A DNA stretch of 64,000 bases from an uncultured Oscillospiraceae bacterium. GTDB taxonomy: Bacteria; Bacillota; Clostridia; Oscillospirales; Ruminococcaceae. Below the pieces are notes generated by a model. It was not told where the DNA came from and did not search any database. It saw nothing but the letters and a program-made list of their open reading frames with translations. Where the stretch lies: assembly GCA_910586535.1 (NCBI GenBank), contig CAJUHS010000008.1, positions 1 to 64,000 of the forward strand. The letters are read 5' to 3'. Position 1 is the stretch's first letter. Each line of letters opens with the position of its first letter. Made by a program: the position numbers and the translations under genes. Below are positions 1-7,598 of this stretch, piece after piece.

Positions 1-105
1 AATCCTGCGTGTATGCCCGTAAATCAAGGCTTTTTTGAGATAATCAACCATTTTATATATAAAACAATTGGAATGAAAAAGGGCTTACGGGTTATCCGTC
101 AATAG
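1..105 (+). CDS. 3' end of an unidentified upstream reading frame
   Basis: An open frame enters from the left edge and stops with TAG at 103-105 (34 codons visible). Its last codons overlap the region where the AMP-ligase coding similarity begins. I do not recognise the visible residues. With one extra A in the A run at 76-80 this frame would continue directly into the ligase, so it could be an upstream gene overlapping the ligase start or the displaced start of the ligase itself. Low confidence that it is a separate gene. Confidence 0.25.
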   Translation, partial: NPACMPVNQGFFEIINHFIYKTIGMKKGLRVIRQ

Positions 106-254
106 ACAAACCTTGGCTGAAATATTACAGCGAGGAGGCTATTAACGCGCCGCTGCCGGAATGTACGATTTATGAATACCTTTGGGAGAATAACAAAGAT
201 CACCTCGACGACATTGCGCTTGTTTATTTCGGTAGAAAAATTACATATAAAGAG

Positions 255-1811
255 TTGTTTGAGAATATTGATAAGGCAGCTCGTGCTTTTTCAGCTATTG
301 GAGTAAAAACAGGCGATATTTGCACTGTAGTTTCGTTATCATGTGTTAATTCAATTATAGTCTTTTATGCGCTTAATAGAATTGGTGCAATATCAAATTA
401 TATAAGCGTTATTGCGTCTGAAACAGAGTTTCAATCATATTTTGACGATACAAAATCTAAATATGTTGTAACCATGGATTTATTTGCTGACAAAGTTCTT
501 ACTGCTGCCAAAAAAGCAGAAATTAAAAAAATTATTTCCTTTTCGCTATCAGATTATATGCCATACTCTGTAAAGCTTGGATATAAAATAAAAATGCCTC
601 GAATAGATACAAACTATCTGCTTGACAGCAATGTTATTCAATGGACAACGTTTTTAAAATTTGCAGATACTTTAACTGAGAGTGAATGGAGTCACGATTG
701 CAATTCAATAAGTATATGGGCGCATACAGGGGGAACAACAGGATTTCCGAAGACAGTTTTGCTTACAGATAAAGCATACAATGCGTCCGCTATGCAATAT
801 ATGAAAAGCATGGCTCATAATAGAAAAGATGTTTTTTTAAATATTATGCCTCCGTTTATAGTATACGGTATGCTTACATGTATGCATATGCCGCTTTCTT
901 TGGGTTTAACAGTTGTAATAATCCCAAAATTTGAAGCAGAAAACTGGTGTAAATATATAAAAGATTATATGCCTAATCATATTGCAGGAATACCTTCTTA
1001 TTTTATTCCTATGCTCCAAGATGAAAAGCTAAAAAGAACAGATTTATCATGTATACATACCTTTGCAGCCGGCGGTGATGGTTTGAATGAAAAACTTGAG
1101 CATGATTTGAATTTGTTTCTGTCTGAACATGGTTCAAAAGCTAAGTTAATAAAAGGGTATGGCATGACAGAAGTGTGCTCAAGCGCTATAACAGCATTCG
1201 GAGATTACTCTAAAATTGGAAGTGTTGGTATTCCACTCGTTAAAAATAGCATTAAAATTTATGATAATGATAACATGAATGAATGTAAATACAACGAAAC
1301 AGGGGAAATTTTATTGTCAAGTCCCTCTCTTATGGTAAGCTACAAAGATAACGAAAAGGAAACAAACGATTTAATTATTACAGATAAAAATGGAACTAAG
1401 TGGGTTCATACGGGAGATTTGGGGTATGTAGATGAACAGGGCTTTCTGTTTTTAATTGGAAGGATGAAACGTTTTATTTTCGTGTGTCCTGAAGGATTGC
1501 CATATAAAGTTTTTCCTAAGAAAATTGAAGACGTGATCATATCGGTTTCATGTATTTTAGAAGTATGCGTTGTGAGTACAAACACAGGAAATGGCTTTGC
1601 TCCTATAGCATATATTGTTTTGAAAAAAGGAGTAACAGAATCTAAGGAGCATATCACAGAAAATATTAAAAAAGTATGTGAAGAACAACTTCCTGATTAT
1701 TTGCAGCCATTTAGATATGAATTTCTTGAAAGTTTACCCAAAACATCAATAGGAAAAGTGGACTATAAAGCATTAGAAAAATTAGCGGAGGAAAAAGCAA
1801 ATGGAAAATAA
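255..1811 (+). CDS. AMP-dependent synthetase/ligase (ANL family), 5' end disrupted
   Basis: Acyl- or aminoacyl-adenylating enzyme of the ANL superfamily, about 518 residues from a TTG at 255. Visible core motifs in order: P-loop TGGTTGFPK near residue 157, GYGMTE, HTGDLGY, GRMKRF, and the C-terminal PKTSIGK with the catalytic lysine near 502. Coding similarity clearly continues upstream of 255 in the same frame to about 72, including LTGYPSIDKPWLKYY, which recurs in the small ORF at 1801. No ATG, GTG or TTG exists in that frame between the stop at 60-62 and 255. The ATG at 73 is one base out of frame, beside a run of five A. Either the sequence has a one-base deletion or the gene is frameshifted. 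The substrate is unknown; the neighbourhood suggests specialised lipid or peptide metabolism. AT content is higher than in the rest of the window, consistent with transfer. Confidence 0.75.
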   Translation: MFENIDKAARAFSAIGVKTGDICTVVSLSCVNSIIVFYALNRIGAISNYISVIASETEFQSYFDDTKSKYVVTMDLFADKVLTAAKKAEIKKIISFSLSDYMPYSVKLGYKIKMPRIDTNYLLDSNVIQWTTFLKFADTLTESEWSHDCNSISIWAHTGGTTGFPKTVLLTDKAYNASAMQYMKSMAHNRKDVFLNIMPPFIVYGMLTCMHMPLSLGLTVVIIPKFEAENWCKYIKDYMPNHIAGIPSYFIPMLQDEKLKRTDLSCIHTFAAGGDGLNEKLEHDLNLFLSEHGSKAKLIKGYGMTEVCSSAITAFGDYSKIGSVGIPLVKNSIKIYDNDNMNECKYNETGEILLSSPSLMVSYKDNEKETNDLIITDKNGTKWVHTGDLGYVDEQGFLFLIGRMKRFIFVCPEGLPYKVFPKKIEDVIISVSCILEVCVVSTNTGNGFAPIAYIVLKKGVTESKEHITENIKKVCEEQLPDYLQPFRYEFLESLPKTSIGKVDYKALEKLAEEKANGK

Positions 1812-1929
1812 AAAATTAACGGGATACCCCTCAATAGACAAACCATGGCTGAAATATTACAGTGGGGGAAAAGTTGACATAAAGAAGTTGGAGAGTAAAG
1901 CACTTAAATTAAGCAAAAAGAACGCGTAA
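1801..1929 (+). pseudogene. Internal-deletion remnant of a second AMP ligase
   Basis: A 42-residue ORF with a good Shine-Dalgarno (GGAGG at 1787-1791, 9-base spacer). Its ATG overlaps the stop of the preceding ligase. The first 21 residues match the N-terminal segment encoded at about 84-131 (LTGYPSIDKPWLKYYS). The remaining residues, starting GKVDIKKLE, resemble the C-terminal end of the same family (GKVDYKALE in the upstream gene). The simplest reading is a tandem ligase copy that lost roughly 500 internal codons in frame, leaving head and tail fused. It may still be translated, but it has no adenylation core. Confidence 0.7.
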
Positions 1930-1998
1930 CTATTATTTTTTAATTTTATAAAGACTAATATAAATTAAAACTATACTGAAATGGGAAGGAATATAAAT

Positions 1999-3126
1999 AT
2001 GAAATTATTAGAATTCTTTTATAATTCGTGGTTTCTTATATGTATAATAAGCACAGCAGCCGGACTGCTGGTAAATTTTACATCAATTAATAAGTCCGCT
2101 GAAAAAAGGAATACCGGAGAAAATACCGAAACCAATAGATTTATGAAACTATTAAAATATTTATTCAATATTGTAATTGTTGTTTTAATTGTTTTTTCCG
2201 GGATTACATATTCTTTATTTACACGAGTACCGGAAGTTACAGGAATGAGTGTATCCGAGGCAAGAAGGTATCTGCGTGATTGCAATTTGAACGATGAAAT
2301 TTTACCTAATTTAAAGTATAACGATATGTATGTAAACTCTGAGATAAACTTTCAATCAATTGATGAAGGTGAAATCATGCCCAAAGGAACAATAATTTAC
2401 TTGAATTATACGCAAAATGTTAATATGTTTGAAAACATTACAGACAATGATGATAACAATTATAACGATGATTCACCAGAGAATCAAATTACAAATCCGA
2501 ACGTTAGTTCAGAGCTAACCAATCAGAATGATAAGAAAGTTATTGTGCCTGATGTTGTTGGAATGGAACAAAATGATGCTGTAAGTGCTTTGTATATGGC
2601 GGGTCTGCAATTTCAAGTATATTGGGATGCTGCTGAGTCTGATAACGATAAATACTATGTTGTCAACCAAAGCTACAAATATGGGGATAGCGTCAGTTTA
2701 GGTACGATAATTAAATTGGAATTATCTCCAATTTTGCCTGAATCAATAAACTATAAAATTTTTACATATGAGCAAGATGATTCATCAGTAAAAAGTACAA
2801 GTGAATTAAATGGATTTTACATCTATTCACAGTCAGTTACATCAGCAAGTTTTTATAATGCAGTTACAGATGAGGTTTTTTATCCTGATTACTTACCGGA
2901 AAAATTATGCCAAGTATGTTTCAATATGTCAGGAGTTGACAATGCCATATTATCAATTTATATGGATGGAAAGAATACTGGTGTATGCATTGATAATAAT
3001 GAAGGGAAATCAGAATTTTTTATTAATAAAGGGAACTATGCGGTTAATGCTGATTTTGGAAATAATACCAAGACAGAATACGTATACATTGATTCATCTG
3101 GCGAATATAAGATAGATTTTAAATAA
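1999..3126 (+). CDS. Two-PASTA-domain membrane protein
   Basis: About 375 residues from ATG 1999, chosen over ATG 1981 because GGAAGGA at 1984-1990 sits 8 bases before it. Two hydrophobic segments near residues 7-28 and 48-70 precede an outward region. A first PASTA-like module lies near 75-140 (VPEVTGMSVSEARRYL) and a second near 182-245 (VPDVVGMEQNDAVSAL). The C-terminal 120 residues match nothing I know. PASTA modules usually bind muropeptides or beta-lactams and sit on Ser/Thr kinases or PBPs; here no kinase or transpeptidase domain is attached. The gene is AT-rich, like the ligase block upstream, and ends at a strong terminator. The function is inferred only at the level of cell-wall association. 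Confidence 0.7.
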   Translation: MKLLEFFYNSWFLICIISTAAGLLVNFTSINKSAEKRNTGENTETNRFMKLLKYLFNIVIVVLIVFSGITYSLFTRVPEVTGMSVSEARRYLRDCNLNDEILPNLKYNDMYVNSEINFQSIDEGEIMPKGTIIYLNYTQNVNMFENITDNDDNNYNDDSPENQITNPNVSSELTNQNDKKVIVPDVVGMEQNDAVSALYMAGLQFQVYWDAAESDNDKYYVVNQSYKYGDSVSLGTIIKLELSPILPESINYKIFTYEQDDSSVKSTSELNGFYIYSQSVTSASFYNAVTDEVFYPDYLPEKLCQVCFNMSGVDNAILSIYMDGKNTGVCIDNNEGKSEFFINKGNYAVNADFGNNTKTEYVYIDSSGEYKIDFK

Positions 3127-3132
3127 TGAAAT

Positions 3133-3178
3133 AGCACCTTAATATGCAAAATATCAGCTGTATATTAAGGTGCTTTTA
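3133..3178 (+). terminator. Rho-independent terminator after PASTA gene
   Basis: A perfect 13-bp stem, AGCACCTTAATAT (3133-3145) with its complement at 3162-3174, followed by a short T run. It lies 7 bases after the stop codon of the PASTA-domain gene. Confidence 0.85.
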
Positions 3179-3202
3179 TAATATTATTATACTTGCAAAA
3201 AT

Positions 3203-3223
3203 GACACAAAAACGACACAAAAC
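3203..3223 (+). repeat. Short direct repeats near putative att site
   Basis: Two GACACAAAA copies at 3203-3211 and 3214-3222 with an 11-base period, about 140 bases before the tRNA-Leu fragment. Paired short direct repeats beside an attachment core are typical of integrase or excisionase arm sites, but no integrase gene is visible here, so this reading is tentative. Confidence 0.3.
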
Positions 3224-3360
3224 AATTTTAATTTTTCCATTAAGTAATAATTTAAGTATTTGGCGTGGAATTGGCATCAACTAACGTAAAATAGCCATTT
3301 GTAAGGCATAAAAATCTTAGTAATTCCATTAAAAAATATAAAAGAATAAAAACAGTTCAT

Positions 3361-3417
3361 ACCTTAAAATCCCTTGGTAGCAATACCGTACCGGTTCAAG
3401 TCCGGTCAGCGGCACCA
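3361..3417 (+). other. 3' half of tRNA-Leu(UAA): putative attachment site
   Basis: The sequence runs from an anticodon-loop-like CTTAAAATCC through a long variable arm (TTGGTAGCAATACC), a T arm with ACCGG-TTCAAGT-CCGGT, and an acceptor strand CAGCGGC-A-CCA ending at 3417. This is the 3' half of a class II tRNA-Leu with a TAA anticodon. The bases upstream cannot form the missing D arm or 5' acceptor strand (expected GCCGCTG), so it is not an intact tRNA gene. A tRNA 3' fragment followed by a normal terminator is what remains at the distal end of an element that integrated into the tRNA gene. The element would then lie to the left, where the DNA is AT-rich. Confidence 0.7.
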
Positions 3418-3420
3418 TTT

Positions 3421-3470
3421 ATCATCTCCGCAAATCCCGTAAAATGGGTGTTTGCGGAGATGATTTTTTT
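3421..3470 (+). terminator. Terminator following the tRNA-Leu fragment
   Basis: A 14-bp stem, ATCATCTCCGCAAA at 3421-3434 and its complement at 3451-3464, followed by a T run to 3470. Its position 4 bases after CCA is that of a native tRNA terminator. Confidence 0.85.
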
Positions 3471-3471
3471 G

Positions 3472-3636
3472 TTAGAAACCATTTTGACCGCTATTTTTAA
3501 AAATGACCGTCTTTTCCCAACCTATGATTTTCCGCACTTCGTCAAGCAGAAAATAGTAACGCTCACCGCCTGTCATTTTCTCTTTGACAGCATTATACAA
3601 ACCTGGCTGCATAAAAGCGTAATCAGCCACACAATC
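3472..3636 (-). pseudogene. Fragment of an AAA ATPase (DUF4143-type)
   Basis: The minus-strand open frame reads YNAVKEKMTGGERYYFLLDE then VRKIIGWEK. This strongly resembles the Walker B region (YYFLLDEVQ..GWE) of DUF4143 ATPases that are common in Clostridia. It has no start, no P-loop and stops soon after the motif. Another frame just upstream reads YGEPENFEIALDE, so the gene appears broken by frameshifts. It is a decayed fragment. Confidence 0.45.
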
Positions 3637-3841
3637 TCATCTAAGGCTATCTCGAAGTTCTCCGGCTCGCCGTACCTTCCTGCAATCTATTTTTCGTAAC
3701 ATTCCATTCCGTTCTTTGGGAGATGCCGGGGGCAGAACCACGATAAAACATACCGACAGCCGTCGCAGCAGTTCAGACGGTTTTGTTGTAAAATGAAGCG
3801 GACGAAAGCGGGGGACAGGATTGAAAAAATCTTGTTCTCCG

Positions 3842-4069
3842 CTTTCTGGCGGTGCATACCGTTTCAAGCATGGGGTCTATAATTTTGTCAAGTTTGTCCT
3901 TTTCAAACTCCATATCCCGCACCAGAACGTTATAGCCGATATTGTCTTTGATGATTTCCAGGCATATCTCTACTGCGCTTTGTGCTGCTTCCGTTCCTTT
4001 CCGTTTCGGGGCGCAGCCGCTTAAATTATGGTTCCGCTGATGTTGCGGGTGGCTGCTACTGCTTGCTGA
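3842..4069 (-). pseudogene. Fragment of RepA/DUF6017-type replication initiator
   Basis: The minus strand encodes EICLEIIKDNIGYNVLV then LDKIIDPMLETVCTARK. This resembles the C-terminal DUF6017 region of replication-initiator proteins on Firmicutes plasmids and conjugative elements (pattern 'NIGYD.LV....DEIV..M.ETVC..R'). The conserved segment expected after this point is missing and the frame runs into unrelated sequence. It lies next to the ATPase fragment and downstream of the tRNA fragment, so this is probably debris of an older mobile element. Confidence 0.5.
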
Positions 4070-4376
4070 TGTAAATTACTTTCTGAAATATTCTTGCCGT
4101 AATTATTATTTCAGCAATATTCTTGAAGGAAAATTGTGTATAAAAATAATAGCTGCACATGGTCATTTTATTAAATAAACATTTACTACAAAAATAAATA
4201 ATAACGCGGTATTCTTGATGTATTTTTATATTGATACCCGCTTAAAAATAAAATCATGCCCAACGTTTTTAAAGAAATTAAATGCAATAATTTTACATTA
4301 TTTATTGCAGAAATTTCACCTTTTGCCTTAAAGACAAAAAAATAATCCGTTTTTTATTGGAAAATGCAAAATGCGC
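4070..4376. other. AT-rich intergenic stretch, no gene seen
   Basis: About 300 bases of AT-rich DNA between the mobile-element debris and the SGNH promoter. I see only weak inverted repeats (for example around TGCAATAA near 4281 with TTATTGCA near 4310) and no credible coding frame. Confidence 0.4.
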
Positions 4377-4405
4377 TTGAAAAATGTATTTGTTTGTAGT
4401 ATAAT
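4377..4405 (+). promoter_or_regulatory. SigA promoter of SGNH hydrolase gene
   Basis: TTGAAA (4377-4382), 17-base spacer, TATAAT (4400-4405), ending 62 bases before the ATG at 4468. Confidence 0.8.
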
Positions 4406-4467
4406 AAAAAAGTATGATTGCATTTCAGACTTTAAACGAAAGCGAAACGATCAGGAAAGGTTTTTAT

Positions 4468-5523
4468 ATGTCAAAAAGAATTTCATATGCCGATATTGCA
4501 GTAAACGCCGCGCTTGTCCTTATGTCGGCAGCGGCTGCAGCTCTGCTTTGCATATATTTTTTCGCAGGAAAGCCTGCGGACAGCGATCCGTCCGATACGG
4601 ATACTCCTCATGTTATTAATGCTTCCGAAACGGAACCGACTCAAACTTTTGTCACAACGGTTACAGAAACAACCGTTATTTCCGAAGAATCGGAAACCGC
4701 TTCGGAGACCGACCCCGAATCCAATATTGGGGATTATTCCCCTGAGTTTTTTCAGAATACGCTTTTTATAGGAGATTCAATTTCGGTGGGACTTATCAAT
4801 TATGAGTTCCTTCCGCCCGAAAACGTCTTTGCAAAGGCGGGAATCACGCCGTCGTCTGTAGTTAACACAAATATTGACGACGTTTCAGTTTTTTCTAAGG
4901 CGGCAGGCCTTGATCCGGAATATATCTGCATAATGCTGGGCACAAACAGCGTTGCATATGTTGAGGCGCAGGAAATGTCCGAAGAGCTGAGTAGGTTTAT
5001 TGACATGATCCTGGAGACTTGTCCAAATGCAAAGATAGCGCTTGCCTCCGTACCGCCCGTTACCCGTAAGCACGAGGAGGAAAAGCCGGAACAGCTTGAA
5101 GCTATAGTCTCTTATAACAAGCTTGTAAAAGAGCTTGCGGAGGAAAAATCAGTCGCTTATGCCGACGCATTCAGTCTGCTTACGGATGAGACCGGGTATT
5201 TAAGTTCGCGCTATGCCGAGCACGACGGTCTGCATCTAAAGATACACGCTTATCCCGTGATACTCGGCGCAGTCCAGAACGCGCTTATAGATTACTACGA
5301 TATAGTCTTTGTTCCTCCCGCGGAAACAGAGCCTTCCTCCGAATCTGCGGTATCAGCCGTCGGAACCGTTTCAGCCGCAATTGAAGCGGCTGGAGAACCG
5401 GTTGCCGAAACGTCACCTGAAACGGAGAATATAGACGAAGCTGTTGAAGAAATTTCAGTCCCCGGCAGCATGGAGGATATCATCGGGCTTGAAGACTCCG
5501 AAGAGCTTGACGACACGGAATAA
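4468..5523 (+). CDS. Membrane-anchored SGNH/GDSL-type hydrolase
   Basis: An extracellular esterase-like protein of 351 residues from ATG 4468, chosen because AGGAAAGG at 4453-4460 precedes it by 7 bases; the in-frame ATG at 4414 has no such site. An N-terminal hydrophobic segment (about residues 8-32) acts as signal or anchor, followed by a Thr/Glu/Ser-rich linker to about 95. The SGNH fold shows block I GDSIS near 101, block III MLGTNS near 156 and block V HDGLH near 251 (Asp and His of the triad). The C-terminal 75 residues are acidic and low in complexity. Such proteins often remove O-acetyl groups from cell-wall or plant glycans; the real substrate cannot be read from sequence. Own promoter; monocistronic. 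Confidence 0.8.
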   Translation: MSKRISYADIAVNAALVLMSAAAAALLCIYFFAGKPADSDPSDTDTPHVINASETEPTQTFVTTVTETTVISEESETASETDPESNIGDYSPEFFQNTLFIGDSISVGLINYEFLPPENVFAKAGITPSSVVNTNIDDVSVFSKAAGLDPEYICIMLGTNSVAYVEAQEMSEELSRFIDMILETCPNAKIALASVPPVTRKHEEEKPEQLEAIVSYNKLVKELAEEKSVAYADAFSLLTDETGYLSSRYAEHDGLHLKIHAYPVILGAVQNALIDYYDIVFVPPAETEPSSESAVSAVGTVSAAIEAAGEPVAETSPETENIDEAVEEISVPGSMEDIIGLEDSEELDDTE

Positions 5524-5561
5524 AACATTACCATGCCGTTTGCAGAGCTGTCCTTATTCTA

Positions 5562-5656
5562 AATCTGCAATTAAAACTGTACACAAAAAAATCTGCGTAA
5601 AACCGCACATATCAAAGCTTTTGCTTGATTATTTGTATAGTTTTTAATTGCAGATT
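5562..5656. repeat. Imperfect inverted repeat (95 bp)
   Basis: AATCTGCAATTAAAA at 5562-5576 pairs with TTTTAATTGCAGATT ending at 5656, separated by about 65 bases that contain no gene. It could be a long-loop terminator for the SGNH gene or a small MITE-like element; no clear target duplication was seen. Confidence 0.45.
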
Positions 5657-5725
5657 AGTATTGGAACAGCAATTACATAATATTTTAAAATCCACCCGCC
5701 GATAAAAATGAAAGGAAGATCAGTT

Positions 5726-6283
5726 ATGAAAAAATCAATTATCATTGCAGCAGCTTTTTCGCTTTCGTTGCTGCTGACATCCTGCTCCGGAGAGCAGCCC
5801 TCTGTACCGGTTGACGCGACCGTGGAAACCTCCGCAGGGTCCTCGGGCGCGGACGGTCAGGGAGAGCCTGTCATTCTTACCGACGCAGTACCTGCAGAGA
5901 ACGTTTCCGCCGCGGACATAACTGCCGCCGTAACAGCGGAAATAGAAATTCCCTCCGCAGTGGAAAAAACATCCGACAACATAGGTGCGTTCTATGACGT
6001 GGACGTATCGGCAGTCACGGATATGTCTGTGCTGGTGTGCGGAAGCGGAGCTTATCCCGACGAGCTTGCAGTATTTAAATTTACCGACGGTGAAGCCGCA
6101 AAGGCAGGTATGGAAGCCGTACAGAAGCGTTTGGACAGTCAGACAGAGCTTTACGCCGACTACACTCCCGACGAGATGTACAAGCTTGAGGATGCTTTCA
6201 TCTTCACCAGGGATAACTGGGTTGCAATGGCAGTTTGTTCCGACAACGCCCGTGCAAAAGAGATCATTGAGAATATGCTGTAA
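5726..6283 (+). CDS. DUF4358-type lipoprotein
   Basis: A secreted lipoprotein of about 185 residues. The start at ATG 5726 is preferred to 5708 because AGGAAG at 5713-5718 precedes it. The signal peptide ends in a lipobox LTSC with Cys20. A low-complexity Ala/Val/Glu-rich linker follows, then a globular domain from about 85 (IGAFYDVDVSAVTD... ending AMAVCSDNARAKEIIEN) that resembles DUF4358, a family of Clostridia lipoproteins of unknown function. It follows the SGNH gene by 200 bases on the same strand but is probably transcribed separately. The Firmicute DUF4358 assignment is by eye. Confidence 0.7.
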   Translation: MKKSIIIAAAFSLSLLLTSCSGEQPSVPVDATVETSAGSSGADGQGEPVILTDAVPAENVSAADITAAVTAEIEIPSAVEKTSDNIGAFYDVDVSAVTDMSVLVCGSGAYPDELAVFKFTDGEAAKAGMEAVQKRLDSQTELYADYTPDEMYKLEDAFIFTRDNWVAMAVCSDNARAKEIIENML

Positions 6284-6347
6284 TTGTAGTACTGATCCCC
6301 GATCAAAATTTAGATAAAAGATCAGTATTGCAAGCAAACCGCAGCAA

Positions 6348-6393
6348 TAAAAAAGCTCCCTGCTTCTCAGCTACACAGAGAAACAGGGAGCTT
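6348..6393 (-). terminator. Terminator of hisA
   Basis: AAGCTCCCTG (6353-6362) pairs with CAGGGAGCTT (6384-6393). On the minus strand the stem is followed by a T run. It lies about 110 bases beyond the end of the hisA-like gene. Two smaller hairpins (6418-6436 and 6437-6463) lie between. Confidence 0.75.
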
Positions 6394-6503
6394 AATAATT
6401 TCATGTTGATCAGGATATTCTGCCGTATGCAGAATTTTCAGCAGAGGACAGCTTCTGCTGAATGTTTGAATACCGGTCTGGAAAAGCAGGTCGTATCAGT
6501 ATT

Positions 6504-7268
6504 TTATCTGTACCTGCAAATCTCCTCAAAATCAATGCTGCCGCCGAAGACGTCCAGTGCGCTTCCAACGGTGAAGTCCAGTCCGCCGCACTGTTTAAGT
6601 ATTTCCAGGTCGCTCATGGAGCCTATCCCTCCCGCATATGTAACCGGAAGCCTGTTCCACTTTCCGAGCATTTCCGCAAGAGGACGTTCAACGCCGCGCG
6701 CTTTGCCCTCCGCGTCAACAGCGTGTATGAGAAATTCCGCGCAGTATTCTCCAAAAGTATCCATAGCCTCTGGGGACAGCTTTACATTCGTAAATTTCTG
6801 CCAGCGGTCGGTAACTATATAGTAGCCGTCCCCGCGTCTGCGGCAGGAAAGGTCAAGGACAAGCCGTTCCTTTCCCGCAGCCGCTGACAGACTTTTCAGT
6901 CTGGCGAAGTCTACCTGTCCGTCACGGAAGACATAGGACGTGACAATTACATGGGACGCTCCTTTTTCAAGGAAATCAGCGGCGTTTTCGGCATTTATGC
7001 CGCCGCCGATCTGGAGTCCCCCCGGATATGCCGCCAAAGCCGCATAAGCCTGTTCAAGATCTGCGCCGTAATGCTCCGAACCCTGCGGATTAAGGATAAT
7101 AACGTGTCCTCCCCGCAGACCTCTGGCCTTGTACAGTTCCGCGTAAAAAGCCGCGTCTTTGTCGGAGACAAAGTTTTCCCGTGCCGCATTGCCCGCGTCA
7201 GCAAGGCTTCCTCCCACTATCTGCTTTACCTTTCCGTTGTGTATATCTATGCAAGGTCTGAATCTCAT
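6504..7268 (-). CDS. hisA: HisA, eukaryotic-type ProFAR isomerase
   Basis: Phosphoribosylformimino-5-aminoimidazole carboxamide ribotide isomerase, histidine biosynthesis step 4, a cytosolic TIM barrel of 254 residues. The start is the ATG at 7268, preceded by GGAGGAAACGCC; the longer frame to 7328 lacks a site and overlaps the promoter. It begins MRFRPCIDIHNGKVKQIVGG, has LQIGGGIN near the middle and VTYAGGIGSM near residue 212, the two phosphate-binding turns. The pattern (CIDIHNGKVKQIVGG, HVIILNPQG) fits the eukaryote-like HIS6/TIGR02129 branch rather than the usual bacterial HisA. No other his gene lies nearby, so it appears as a singleton with its own promoter and terminator. Confidence 0.85.
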   Translation of the reverse strand: MRFRPCIDIHNGKVKQIVGGSLADAGNAARENFVSDKDAAFYAELYKARGLRGGHVIILNPQGSEHYGADLEQAYAALAAYPGGLQIGGGINAENAADFLEKGASHVIVTSYVFRDGQVDFARLKSLSAAAGKERLVLDLSCRRRGDGYYIVTDRWQKFTNVKLSPEAMDTFGEYCAEFLIHAVDAEGKARGVERPLAEMLGKWNRLPVTYAGGIGSMSDLEILKQCGGLDFTVGSALDVFGGSIDFEEICRYR

Positions 7269-7299
7269 GGCGTTTCCTCCGTTTTTAGCGTTATCTATA

Positions 7300-7328
7300 A
7301 TGATACAGCAAAAAACGCGTTTTGGCAA
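7300..7328 (-). promoter_or_regulatory. Promoter of hisA
   Basis: On the minus strand, TTGCCA (7328-7323), 17-base spacer, TATCAT (7305-7300), about 31 bases before the ATG at 7268. Confidence 0.55.
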
Positions 7329-7484
7329 TACATTAGAAAAAAATATAAGGAAAAGGACGGGGAAAACCTGACCCTTAGCAATTCAGATCATTCGGGGCTC
7401 ACCGGTTCGCTGTGATAGTATTCCGTTTTCAAGAAACTGTTTTTGCAGTATAAATTGATTTACGTGAACTTTCACGACCAATGC

Positions 7485-7513
7485 TTGACTGCATAAGGGA
7501 TATGTGTTATAAT
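7485..7513 (+). promoter_or_regulatory. SigA promoter of GH5 cellulase gene
   Basis: TTGACT (7485-7490), 17-base spacer, TATAAT (7508-7513). The 5' untranslated region would be about 135 bases and contains a cre-like palindrome. Confidence 0.8.
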
Positions 7514-7584
7514 TATAGTATTATAATTATTTTATACTTGGGACTCAGGTGCACTTTAGGTTTTCATATTTTTTTATTAGTTTT

Positions 7585-7598
7585 TGAAAACGTTTTCA
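7585..7598 (+). promoter_or_regulatory. cre-like/LacI-family operator
   Basis: TGAAAACGTTTTCA is a perfect 14-base palindrome and fits the CcpA cre consensus (TGNAANCGNNNNCA). It lies about 70 bases downstream of the -10 box of the GH5 gene, where a bound repressor would block elongation. Catabolite repression or a local LacI-type sugar repressor are both possible; no such repressor gene is in the window. Confidence 0.6.

Noticed and set aside
3240..3300. Possible 5' half of tRNA-Leu (GTGGAATTGGCA near 3266)
   Set aside because: The required acceptor strand GCCGCTG and D arm do not occur at the right distance, and the bases between this stretch and the 3' half cannot form an anticodon arm.
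5735..6337. 200-residue minus-strand ORF opposite the DUF4358 lipoprotein
   Set aside because: It is antisense to a gene with signal peptide, lipobox and ribosome site; its composition is the mirror of that gene.
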